Shown one piece after another: positions 16,402-24,603 of a DNA stretch of 64,000 nt. Source of the stretch: Pseudarthrobacter oxydans (lineage in GTDB: Bacteria > Actinomycetota > Actinomycetes > Actinomycetales > Micrococcaceae); the NCBI RefSeq assembly GCF_013314975.1, contig NZ_JABTYH010000009.1, forward strand, positions 62,001 to 126,000, given 5' to 3'. Position 1 is the stretch's first letter, and each line of letters opens with the position of its first letter. Under the pieces are notes generated by a model. That model ran no database searches. It was given only the letters and a program-made list of their open reading frames with translations, and was not told the DNA's origin. The translations under genes were made by a program, and so were the position numbers.

Positions 16402-16773
16402 TCACACGTGCTGGTCCACGATAATCGGGTTGCCGTCCGGGTCAACAATAATGAAGCTCGCCGGCCCTGCTGTTCCTTCCTCCGCTTCGCTGGCGAAAGT
16501 GACTCCCTGGCCCCGCAGTTCCCGCTGAAGGTCACGGATATCCGTAAAGGACTCCAGCGGCTGGGCGTCCTGGTCCCAGCCAGGGTTGAAGGTCAGCGCG
16601 TTCCTCTCCAACATCCCCTGGAAAAGTCCCACCACCGCCTGGCCATTTTTCAGGATCAGCCAGTTCTGCCCGATGTCACCGGCAAAACGCGTGAACCCAA
16701 GTTTTTCGTAGAAAGCCGTTGAAGCGGCGATGTCCTTGACGTTGAGGCTTACTGAGAAAGCGCCGAGCTGCAC
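16402..16773 (-). CDS. VOC-superfamily (glyoxalase/bleomycin-resistance-like) protein
   Basis: A 123-residue single VOC module pair: MQLGAFSVSLNVKDIAASTAFYEKLGF at the start and TFASEAEEGTAGPASFIIVDPDGNPIIVDQHV at the end. The second half keeps the DPDGNPI signature. The function of such proteins varies (metal-dependent lyase, dioxygenase or binding protein). The GTG start at 16773 has AAGGA upstream. Convergent with the asparaginase gene. Confidence 0.8.
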   Translation of the reverse strand: MQLGAFSVSLNVKDIAASTAFYEKLGFTRFAGDIGQNWLILKNGQAVVGLFQGMLERNALTFNPGWDQDAQPLESFTDIRDLQRELRGQGVTFASEAEEGTAGPASFIIVDPDGNPIIVDQHV

Positions 16774-16895
16774 GGGCCGTTCCTTTCCCTCTGTGGCGGG
16801 TGCTACCGATCGTACTCCCCCGATTCCTCCCTGTTAGGCATCCGCGGTACTCTGGTTGCCTTTGCCGCTGCATCCCCACGAAAGGGGCCCGAAAC

Positions 16896-17273
16896 ATGGC
16901 TGTAGCCCGTCGCCGGATCGACCCGAAGGAAGGCGCCGCAGCGGTGGAGGCATGGCGCAAAGCCGCCGGACCGTCGTCGGACGTTCCTGTCCCGCGGACC
17001 ATCCTTGCAACGGCGGTGCGCTATACGCTCGAGGAAGTCACTGCGCGGGCGCCGGGAAATTCGGTGGAGGTGCGGGTGCCGCCGTTCGGCGTCACCCAGT
17101 GCGTGGAAGGCCCGCGGCACACGCGCGGCACGCCTCCCAATGTGATTGAGTGCGACGCCGCCACCTGGCTTGCGATGGTGACCGGCCAGTTGGGCTGGGC
17201 GGACGCGGTGGCCGCGCACAAGGTGGCCGCCTCCGGCCTCCGCGCGGACCTCTCCGCGCTGCTCCCCCTCTAG
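16896..17273 (+). CDS. Sterol-carrier-like small protein
   Basis: A 125-residue protein beginning MAVARRRIDPKEGAAAVEAW. The parts AVRYTLEEVTARAPGNSVEVRVPPFGVTQC, followed by GPRHTRGTPPNVIECDAATWLAMVTGQ, are what I know from the actinobacterial sterol-carrier-like family (often placed beside purine genes). The ligand is unknown. The ATG at 16896 has AAAGGGG upstream. Possible promoter TACTCT near 16848. Confidence 0.7.
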   Translation: MAVARRRIDPKEGAAAVEAWRKAAGPSSDVPVPRTILATAVRYTLEEVTARAPGNSVEVRVPPFGVTQCVEGPRHTRGTPPNVIECDAATWLAMVTGQLGWADAVAAHKVAASGLRADLSALLPL

Positions 17274-17301
17274 TACCAGAGTTTTTGGGTCAGCCCGGGG
17301 G

Positions 17302-18063
17302 TCAGCCGCGGCCGATGAACGGCATCCCCGCGGCGGTGATGACCACAGATCCGACGCTGGCCGACGGCGGCATGCCTGCCATCATCAGGACCGCACGGGC
17401 GGCGTCCGCAACCGGGAAGGTCGGCTCCACCCTGCGGCTGCCGTCCGCCTGCAGCGCCCCCGCGCCCACGCCGATGGTGTCCATGATGTCCGTGGCCGTA
17501 TTGCCGATATCGATCTGCCCGCACGTGATCCCATAGCCCCGCCCGTCCAGCTCAATGCTTTTGGTCAGGCCGGACATGGCGTGCTTGGTGACGGCGTAGG
17601 CCACCGTCCGGGGCCGGGGCGAGTGCGCGGAGATGGAGCCGTTGTTGATGATCCGCCCGCCCTTCGGGTCCTGCGCCTTCATGGCCCGGACCGCGGCCGC
17701 GGCGCACAGCATGGAACCCGTCAGGTTGACCGCGAGGGTGGCGTTCCAGTCCTCCAGCGAAATCTCATCCACGCTGGCTGCCGGGCCGAACACGCCGGCG
17801 TTGTTGAACAGCAGGTCCACCCGGCCCCACCGCCGGCGGACGGCGTCGAAAAGATGCTCGACGTCGTCCTGCCGGGTGACGTCGCACGGCACCACCAGCG
17901 CTTCGGGGTGATCGTCCGCCGTCTCTTTCAACTGCGCTTCCCGGCGGCCCGCCAGCGCTACCCGGTATCCGGCGGCCAGCATCTGCCGGGCCACCTCCCG
18001 CCCGATGCCGGAACCTGCTCCGGTAACGACGGCAACCCGCGCGGCGGAAGGGGTAGTGTTCAC
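17302..18063 (-). CDS. Short-chain dehydrogenase/reductase
   Basis: A 253-residue classical SDR. The cofactor loop is TGAGSGIG (14-21), NNAG is at 87-90, and the catalytic set is Ser143 or Ser145, Tyr156 and Lys160 (YAVTK). Arg39-Arg41 after the second strand (LAGRREAQ) suggests NADP(H). It is the third gene of a minus-strand group with the racemase (gap 23 bases) and the NCS1 permease, so a role in the same catabolic pathway is possible. Substrate not predictable. Confidence 0.9.
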   Translation of the reverse strand: MNTTPSAARVAVVTGAGSGIGREVARQMLAAGYRVALAGRREAQLKETADDHPEALVVPCDVTRQDDVEHLFDAVRRRWGRVDLLFNNAGVFGPAASVDEISLEDWNATLAVNLTGSMLCAAAAVRAMKAQDPKGGRIINNGSISAHSPRPRTVAYAVTKHAMSGLTKSIELDGRGYGITCGQIDIGNTATDIMDTIGVGAGALQADGSRRVEPTFPVADAARAVLMMAGMPPSASVGSVVITAAGMPFIGRG

Positions 18064-18086
18064 GCTGTTCTCCTCGGGATCTGCTG

Positions 18087-18830
18087 CTAAAGGGCGGCGG
18101 GCACGCCAGTGCTGTTCAGCGGCCAGCCTATGACGGTCTTGGGCCGCGGCGCAGCGTAGGTCCGCACCTTGGAGGTGGACAGTCGCATGCGGACCAGGGA
18201 TTCAGCGATGGCCACGGCGGAGGCCACGCCGTCCACCACGGGCACTCCGGACCGCAGCCTGATCTGCTCGTCCAGTCCTGCCATTCCGCCGCAACCGAGC
18301 ACAATCACCTCGGCCTTGTCCTGGCTGACGGCCAGCATCGCCTGGTTGATGATGGCTTCGACGGCGCGCTCCGGTTCCTCCTCAAGTTCAAGGACGGCCA
18401 TGCCGCTGGCCCGGACGGAGGCGCAGCGCGCGTCGAGTCCGGCGAGCTTGAGCCGGTCCTCGATGAGCGGAACGGTGCGGTCCAGCGTGGTGACCACCGA
18501 GTACTTGTGCCCCAGGAACATGGCGGTGCTGGCGGCGGCCTCGGTGATGTCCACCACCGGGACATCCAGGAGCTCCTGCAGCCCTTCCCGTCCGTGCTCG
18601 CCGTAGCCGGCCTGCACAACGGCGTCGAACGGCTCCGGGTAGGAGGTGACGGCGTCCATCACGGCAATGGCGGCCAGGTAGCTTTCGAAGTTCCCTTCGC
18701 AGGAGTCGGCCCCGAACCGGGGTGTGATTCCCACGATCTCCGTGCCCGGCGCGGCGATGCTGCGTGCCGAAGCGGCGATGGAATCCGTCATGGACTGGGT
18801 GGTGTTGACGTTCGCAACGAGTATGCGCAT
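18087..18830 (-). CDS. Hydantoin/allantoin racemase-family protein
   Basis: A 247-residue Asp/Glu-racemase superfamily member starting MRILVANVNTTQSMTD. The two catalytic cysteines of the hydantoin-racemase group lie in GADSCEGNF and in VLGCGGMAG. Known members racemise 5-substituted hydantoins or allantoin. Preceded by an NCS1 permease gene (10 bases before), which supports uptake plus racemisation of a hydantoin-like ring such as allantoin. No hydantoinase is next to it. Start chosen at the first ATG giving the conserved RILVANVN beginning; AAGGA precedes it. Confidence 0.82.
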   Translation of the reverse strand: MRILVANVNTTQSMTDSIAASARSIAAPGTEIVGITPRFGADSCEGNFESYLAAIAVMDAVTSYPEPFDAVVQAGYGEHGREGLQELLDVPVVDITEAAASTAMFLGHKYSVVTTLDRTVPLIEDRLKLAGLDARCASVRASGMAVLELEEEPERAVEAIINQAMLAVSQDKAEVIVLGCGGMAGLDEQIRLRSGVPVVDGVASAVAIAESLVRMRLSTSKVRTYAAPRPKTVIGWPLNSTGVPAAL

Positions 18831-18840
18831 CAGGGGATCC

Positions 18841-20361
18841 TTAGTGTTTGCTGGCGACGGCGATGGCCTCGCCGTCGCGGTCTTCGAGCCGCTGTGAGCG
18901 GTCGGCGATGAAGAAGTACACAACGGCTGCGATGCCGGCGGCGAAGAACCAGGCGAAGGGTGCTGCCGCGGCCAGCGCCGGGACGAAGGCGATGAGGAGA
19001 GCAAGGACGGCGGCCGGCACCATGGCGATGATGGCCCTGGGGTTGACGCCGTTCTTGTAGTAGTAGGTGCCCTCCGGCGAGGCTGTGTACAGCTCGGGGA
19101 CGTTGACCTTGCCGCGGCGGATCAGCCAGTAGTCAGCCATGACGACGCCGAACAGCGGGCCGAGGAGGGCTCCGAGGCCGCCGAGGAAGTACACGATGAC
19201 CAGCGGGTTGTTGTAGAGGTTCCAGGGCAGGATGACCAGGCCAATGACGGCGCTGACGATGGCGGCCTTGCGGAAGTCCAGGTGTTTGGGGAACAGGTTG
19301 GTAAGGGCGTAGACCGGAGCCACGAAGTTGGCCATGAGGTTGACCGCGATGGTCAGGATCAGCAGGGCCAGGCATGCCAGGACCAGGAAGAGCGTGTTGG
19401 GGATGGTCTGGACGATGTCCGAGGGGCTCTCGATGATGGTGCCGTTGATTTTGAACTGACCTCCCGCCATCACGACGACGATGGCGCCGAAGACGAGCAT
19501 GTTGATGGGAATCCCCCAGAAGTTTCCGCTGACCACGGCCTTCTTGGAGACGGCGGACCGGGTGAAGTCGCAGAAGTTCAGGACGAACGTGCCGTAGATG
19601 GAGACCCAGAGCGCGCCGCCTGCGAAGATTGTCAGCCACATTTGCGGCCCTTCGAGGGCGTTGTCCGAGGACCAGGCGATGGCGCCGCCGGCTTCCATGA
19701 AGATCCAGACGGCGATGGCGGCCATGGTGACCAGGATGATCGGTCCTGCGAAGGCCTCATACTTGCGGATCATCTCCATGCCGAAGCTCACGATGACCAG
19801 TTGGACAACCCAGAGGATGACGAAGGCGATCCATCCCAGGGTGGACAGCCCCAGGATGGAGTCCTTGTCCAGCGCTCCGAGGCCCGGGAACATGGCCACG
19901 AGCATCACGCGGAAGACGACGGATGCGAGGTAGGTCTGGATGCCGAACCACGCGACGGCGACAGCGCCTCGGAGCAGGCTGGCGATTTGGGCGCCGCGGA
20001 TGCCGAAGCTGATCCTGCTCATTACCGGGAAGGGGACCCCGGTTTTGACGCCCATGAATCCTGAGAGATTCAGGAGGCCGAAGAGCAGGGCAGCTCCGAT
20101 GCCGAGTGCCAGCAGGATCTGCCAGCCGCCCAGTCCCAGGGCGAACAGTCCGATGGCGAAGGCGTAGTTGCCGAGGCTGTGGACATCGTTGGCCCAGAGG
20201 GTGAAGATGCTGTAGCCGGACCAGCTTCGGCCGGCGCGCTTGGTGGGGGCGAGATCGACGTTGTAAAGGGTGGGGCTGATGGCCTGGCCTGAAGCTGCGC
20301 TGGCTGATTCACAAAGAGCTTCGACGCCTGTGGCGGAGTGGGCTGAAGAGTCTGACGGCAT
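18841..20361 (-). CDS. NCS1-family permease (hydantoin/allantoin/purine type)
   Basis: A 506-residue transporter with about 12 membrane helices. It resembles the nucleobase-cation-symport-1 family that includes Mhp1, PucI and cytosine permeases: [51 protein letters not shown], and [17 protein letters not shown]. The adjoining racemase suggests a hydantoin or allantoin substrate. The ATG at 20361 lies four bases from the edge of a truncated aceE, so the usual upstream region of this gene seems to be missing or lies inside that remnant. Confidence 0.85.
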   Translation of the reverse strand: MPSDSSAHSATGVEALCESASAASGQAISPTLYNVDLAPTKRAGRSWSGYSIFTLWANDVHSLGNYAFAIGLFALGLGGWQILLALGIGAALLFGLLNLSGFMGVKTGVPFPVMSRISFGIRGAQIASLLRGAVAVAWFGIQTYLASVVFRVMLVAMFPGLGALDKDSILGLSTLGWIAFVILWVVQLVIVSFGMEMIRKYEAFAGPIILVTMAAIAVWIFMEAGGAIAWSSDNALEGPQMWLTIFAGGALWVSIYGTFVLNFCDFTRSAVSKKAVVSGNFWGIPINMLVFGAIVVVMAGGQFKINGTIIESPSDIVQTIPNTLFLVLACLALLILTIAVNLMANFVAPVYALTNLFPKHLDFRKAAIVSAVIGLVILPWNLYNNPLVIVYFLGGLGALLGPLFGVVMADYWLIRRGKVNVPELYTASPEGTYYYKNGVNPRAIIAMVPAAVLALLIAFVPALAAAAPFAWFFAAGIAAVVYFFIADRSQRLEDRDGEAIAVASKH

Positions 20362-20364
20362 TGT

Positions 20365-22206
20365 CAGGTCTGGAGCCTTTTCGACGCCGACCGGAAGGAC
20401 ACCGACGGGTCACTGGTGAAGATCATGAACGAAACCCCCGACGGCGACTACCAGACCTACAAGGCAGAATCCGGCGGGTTCGTCCGCGAACACTTCTTCG
20501 GCAAGGACCCGGCCACCAAGGACCTCGTCGCGGACCTCACCGATGACCAGATCTGGAACCTCAAACGCGGCGGCCACGACTACCGCAAGGTCTACGCCGC
20601 ATACAAGGCCGCCACCGAATTCAAGGGCAAACCCACCGTCATCCTCGCCAAAACCGTCAAAGGCTACGGCCTCGGACCGAGGTTTGAAGGCAGGAATGCC
20701 ACGCACCAGATGAAAAAGCTGACTGTCGAGGACCTCAAGGAGTTTCGGGACTACCTGCGGATCCCCATTACCGATGCGCAACTGGAAGCGGATCCCTATG
20801 CCCCGCCGTACTTCCACCCCGGGCATGATGCACCGGAGATCGCCTACCTCCACGAACGGCGGAAGGCGCTGGGCGGTGCCGTTCCTGAACGCCGGTCGTC
20901 CCATGATGCCGTTGCGTTGCCGGATCCCAAGACGTTTGACGTTGCCAAACGCGGCTCGGGAAAACAGCAGGCCGCCACCACCATGGCCTTTGTCAGGCTC
21001 CTGAAAGACCTCATCCGGGACAAGAACTTCGGGCACCGGATTGTGCCCATCGTCCCGGACGAATCGAGGACGTTCGGCATGGACGCCTTCTTCCCCACCG
21101 CGAAGATCTACAACCCCACGGGCCAGAACTACCTCTCCGTGGACCGCGACCTGGTCCTGGCGTACAAGGAATCCGCCCAGGGCCAGCTGATCCACCCCGG
21201 CATCAACGAAGCCGGCGCCGTGGCAGCCTTCACCGCCGCCGGCACCGCCTACGCCACCCACGGCGTGCCCCTGGTCCCGGTCTACGTGTTCTACTCCATG
21301 TTCGGCTTCCAGCGCACCGGCGACGCCTTCTGGGCCGCAGCAGACCAAATGACCCGCGGCTTCATCATCGGCGCCACCGCAGGACGGACCACCCTCACCG
21401 GCGAAGGCCTCCAGCACGCCGACGGCCACTCCCCCCTCCTGGCCTCCACCAACCCCGCCGTCGTCACCTACGACCCCGCCTACGGCTACGAAATGGGCCA
21501 CATCATCCGCGACGGCCTCGAACGCATGTACGGGGAAAAGTCCGACGGCGGCGCGGCAGGTTCACAGGACCGGAACCTGATGTACTACCTGACCGTCTAC
21601 AACGAGCCGATCACCCAGCCCGCCGAACCGGAGAACCTCGATGTGGAAGGTGTGCTGAAAGGCATCTACCGGGTGTCGGCGTCGGACCTTGCAGGACCGA
21701 AGACCCAGATCCTCGCCTCCGGCGTCTCCGTCCCCTGGGCCCTCGAAGCCCAGCGGATCCTCGCCGAAGACTGGTCAGTCTCCGCGGACGTCTGGTCCGT
21801 GACCTCCTGGAACGAACTGCGCCGCGACGGACTCGCCGCCGAGGAGGAAGCCTTCCTCAACCCCGGCGAACCCGCCCGCGTCCCCTTCGTCACCCAGCAA
21901 TTGGCTGATGCGCAAGGGCCGGTCGTTGCGGTCTCGGACTACATGAAGGCCGTCCCCGACCAGATCCGCCAGTTCCTCCCGAACCAGTTCGCCTCGCTCG
22001 GCGCGGACGGCTTCGGCTTCTCCGACACCCGCGCCGCCGCCCGCCGCTACTTCAAGAACGACACCCACTCCATCGTGGTGAAAGCCTTGCAGATGCTCGC
22101 GGCGAGGGGCGAAGTCGAGGAGGGGGCGCCGTCGTACGCCCTGGACCGCTACAAACTCCTGGACGTGAACGCCGGAACCACAGGAGGGGCCGGCGGCGAC
22201 GCCTGA
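20365..22206 (+). pseudogene. aceE: Pyruvate dehydrogenase E1 component, 5'-truncated copy
   Basis: The reading frame matches the homodimeric E1 of the pyruvate dehydrogenase complex from about residue 295 to the end: [18 protein letters not shown], then [44 protein letters not shown] and [17 protein letters not shown]. Full E1 is about 900-920 residues; here only about 613 codons remain. The missing part holds the thiamine-diphosphate pyrophosphate site (GDG motif), so the product cannot be an active enzyme by itself. In-frame homology stops near 20365, an in-frame TGA lies at 20353, and the divergent permease starts at 20361. A GTG at 20416 or ATG at 20425 could still permit translation of a 590-residue piece. 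I read it as a remnant left by recombination, with the intact gene elsewhere. Confidence 0.85.
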
Positions 22207-22218
22207 GACAACAAGAGT

Positions 22219-22224
22219 TAGGGT
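22219..22224 (+). promoter_or_regulatory. Leaderless-type -10 box of the MobA-like gene
   Basis: TAGGGT, 6 bases, then ATG at 22231. It supports this ATG over the GTG at 22225. Confidence 0.45.
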
Positions 22225-22230
22225 GTGGCT

Positions 22231-22860
22231 ATGCGGAACACGGAGGCGGCGGGCACCACCGGCGTTGTGCTCGCGGCCGGCGGCGGCGCCAGATTGGGAC
22301 GCGGTCCCAAGGCGCTGCTCCCCTACCGTGACCGGCCCCTGGTGGAAGCGGTCGCTGAAGCGCTGCTCGACGGAGGCTGCCGCGAGGTTGTGGTGGTGCT
22401 CGGCGCAGGCGCCCGGGACGTCCTGGCCGCCGCAAGGCTGGACGGCTGCCGCACGGTGGTGAACCATGAGTGGCAGTCAGGGATGGGGAGTTCCCTGCTG
22501 CTGGGCAACGCCGCCGCCGATCCCCGGGATCACGTGATGATTGCGCTCGTGGACCAGCCCGGCCTGTCCTCCCTGGCGGTGGCGCGGCTGCTTTCGTCCC
22601 ACCGTCCGGGCCGGGTCACCGCTGCGGCGTACGACGACGGCGCTGCCGCAGCGCAGGGTGGGGACGGCGGGCTCCGCCGCGGCCACCCCCTGGTGATCGA
22701 TGCTTCCCTGCGCCAGTCAGTGGCTGCAACCGTGATGGGCGATGCCGGGGCGCGCGCCTTCCTGCGCAGCCACCCGGAACTGGTGGACGAGGTGGATTGC
22801 AGTGATCTCTCCAGCGGCCTGGATGTTGACACGCCGGAGCAGCTCTACCTCCTGGACTAG
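22231..22860 (+). CDS. MobA/MocA-like nucleotidyltransferase
   Basis: A 209-residue protein of the NTP-transferase fold: VVLAAGGGARLGRGPKALLPYRDRPLVE is the nucleotide-binding loop (LAAGxxxRxG then K), and IALVDQPGL is the metal-binding strand. Relatives such as MocA make molybdopterin cytosine dinucleotide for xanthine-dehydrogenase-type enzymes. The xanthine dehydrogenase genes 2 kb away make this the likely job, but no MocA-specific test can be done here. The 3' end overlaps by four bases the convergent uracil-DNA-glycosylase-like gene. Confidence 0.8.
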   Translation: MRNTEAAGTTGVVLAAGGGARLGRGPKALLPYRDRPLVEAVAEALLDGGCREVVVVLGAGARDVLAAARLDGCRTVVNHEWQSGMGSSLLLGNAAADPRDHVMIALVDQPGLSSLAVARLLSSHRPGRVTAAAYDDGAAAAQGGDGGLRRGHPLVIDASLRQSVAATVMGDAGARAFLRSHPELVDEVDCSDLSSGLDVDTPEQLYLLD

Positions 22861-23525
22861 CTCTGCCTGTTGGGCTGCGTGGTGATGCTTCCGGCGAGCA
22901 ACTCCTCCAGGCCGCGCTTGAAGCCCGAGCGCCCGCCGTGGGCCGGATGCCGGACCTTGGGCGCATCCACGCCGCTGGCCTGCAGGCTTCGGTGGGCGAT
23001 GTTTCCCACGGCAACCACTGCCTCAATGCTGAACAGCTCCACCAGCGACTGCCAGTAGGGCATGCCCAGCTTTGCTTCCGTGATCCGCGGCGTCCGGTTG
23101 GACTGCGGTTCTCCCGGGACATGGGTGTGCCAGGGGCAGGCACTCCACAGCAAAGGCAGGAAGTCCAGTTCCGCCAGGACCTCCCACATCACCGTCGCCG
23201 TCGGCTCGGCAGCCACTCCCTCCGCCTCGGCGGGCAGGGCGTAGCCTTTGCCCGGCCCGAATAGCCCGAAGATATTGGCCGGTCCCTGGAACATCGTGCG
23301 GTTGGTGAAGGGCACGCCCGTGATCCGCATGCCCCTGAAACCGGGGGCCTCGCCCAGCAGCAGCACCCTCGGCGAACGGTCCAGCATTTCGGAGAGGTAC
23401 AGCTCCAGGTTGCGCCGGCGCACAGCATTGCCGGGGTGGCTGTGGTCAAGGAAGTTGTTGCGGCCCGGCACCGTGGGCACGGCCGCGAGCCCGTCCACAA
23501 AAGAGGCAATGGAACGGTCTGTCAC
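22857..23525 (-). CDS. Uracil-DNA-glycosylase-superfamily protein
   Basis: A 222-residue protein. Motif 1 is GEAPG (58-62) in LLLGEAPGFRGMRITGVPFTN, and motif 2 is HPAHGG near residue 193. A central stretch WSACPWHTH is typical for this actinobacterial group. UDG-superfamily enzymes cut uracil or damaged bases from DNA; the Glu/Ala in motif 1 is unlike the Asp of classical UDG, so base preference is uncertain. Translation starts at GTG 23525 with GGGAG six bases upstream. It follows the aldo-keto reductase gene after a 21-base gap, probably as one transcript. Confidence 0.8.
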   Translation of the reverse strand: MTDRSIASFVDGLAAVPTVPGRNNFLDHSHPGNAVRRRNLELYLSEMLDRSPRVLLLGEAPGFRGMRITGVPFTNRTMFQGPANIFGLFGPGKGYALPAEAEGVAAEPTATVMWEVLAELDFLPLLWSACPWHTHVPGEPQSNRTPRITEAKLGMPYWQSLVELFSIEAVVAVGNIAHRSLQASGVDAPKVRHPAHGGRSGFKRGLEELLAGSITTQPNRQS

Positions 23526-23546
23526 CGGCGTGCTCCCAGCGAACGG

Positions 23547-24527
23547 CTACCAGCGCGGGTGGATGGCTTCGCGGAAGTAGTGGTCGTAGATCCAGCGGAC
23601 GCCGGCCTCGAACTCTTCGTTGACCTGCACGGCAGCAGCCGCGGCGTTGGCCGTTGCCTGGTCCACGTTGCGCGCGCCGGGGATCACCGTGGTGACACCA
23701 TCCTGGGCCGCTATCCAGGCGATGGCCGCCTGGGCGGTGGTGGCTCCGGACGGAACCAGCTGCTCAAACTCGGCCACGGCCTTGAGCCCGAGCTCGTAGT
23801 CCACGCCGGAGAAGGTCTCGCCCACGTCGAACTTGTCACCCTGGCGGTTGTAGTTCCGGTGGTCGTTCTCCGCGAACGTGGTTTCCTTCGAGTACTTGCC
23901 GGACAGGAGGCCGGACGCGAGCGGGACACGGGCGATGATGCCCACGTTGGCCGCCTTGGCTGCGGGAAGGACCTCGTCCAGGGGCTTGAGGCGGAAAGCG
24001 TTCAGGATGATCTGGACGGAGGCGGTGCCAGGGTGCCGGATCGCTTCCAGGGCCTCATCCGTGCGCTCCACGCTGACGCCGTAGTTGCGGATGGCGCCCT
24101 CGGACACCAGGGTATCCAAAGCGTCGTAGACCTCGGCGCTGCTGTACACCGGGGTGGGCGGGCAGTGCAGCTGGACCAGGTCCAGGGTGTCGGTGCCCAG
24201 GTTCTTCCGGGACCGGTCCACCCACTGGCGGAAGTTGGCCAGGGTGTAGTTCTCCGGCTGCTGGTCCATCCGGCGGCCCATCTTGGTGGCAACCGTGATG
24301 TCCAGGCCTGGGTTGTCCGCGAGGAACTTCCCGATGGCCTGCTCGCTCTTGCCGTCGCCGTAGACGTCCGCGGTGTCGAAGAAGTTCACGCCGGCTTCCG
24401 CGGACGCCGCCAGGATGGCCTGCGCCTGCGCCGGGTCAACGTTGCCCCAGTCCGCGCCAAGCTGCCAGGTGCCGAGCCCCACGACGGAGACATTTCGTCC
24501 GGTCTTGCCTAAAATCCGCTGTTCCAT
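23547..24527 (-). CDS. Aldo/keto reductase
   Basis: A 326-residue (beta/alpha)8 oxidoreductase. The catalytic tetrad is visible as Asp51 and Tyr56 in DTADVYG, Lys82 in TKMG and His121 in VQLHCPP. The C-terminal half has the usual NADPH-binding region with IPGARNVDQATANAAAA. The substrate of such enzymes cannot be inferred. A TATAGT box lies 6 bases before its ATG. Confidence 0.92.
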   Translation of the reverse strand: MEQRILGKTGRNVSVVGLGTWQLGADWGNVDPAQAQAILAASAEAGVNFFDTADVYGDGKSEQAIGKFLADNPGLDITVATKMGRRMDQQPENYTLANFRQWVDRSRKNLGTDTLDLVQLHCPPTPVYSSAEVYDALDTLVSEGAIRNYGVSVERTDEALEAIRHPGTASVQIILNAFRLKPLDEVLPAAKAANVGIIARVPLASGLLSGKYSKETTFAENDHRNYNRQGDKFDVGETFSGVDYELGLKAVAEFEQLVPSGATTAQAAIAWIAAQDGVTTVIPGARNVDQATANAAAAAVQVNEEFEAGVRWIYDHYFREAIHPRW

Positions 24528-24533
24528 CCCTCG

Positions 24534-24539
24534 ACTATA
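24534..24539 (-). promoter_or_regulatory. Leaderless-type -10 box of the aldo/keto reductase gene
   Basis: TATAGT on the minus strand, followed by CGAGGG and the ATG at 24527. Confidence 0.5.
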
Positions 24540-24603
24540 TGGGGTGCCCCGTGGGACGCCGGAATTTTACGGGTCGCTGCCCCCGCCGCGCCGCGCCGGA
24601 TCT

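Noticed and set aside
20416-22206. A functional 596-residue pyruvate dehydrogenase E1
   Set aside because: About one third of the protein including the thiamine diphosphate site is missing, and similarity continues upstream of the apparent start.
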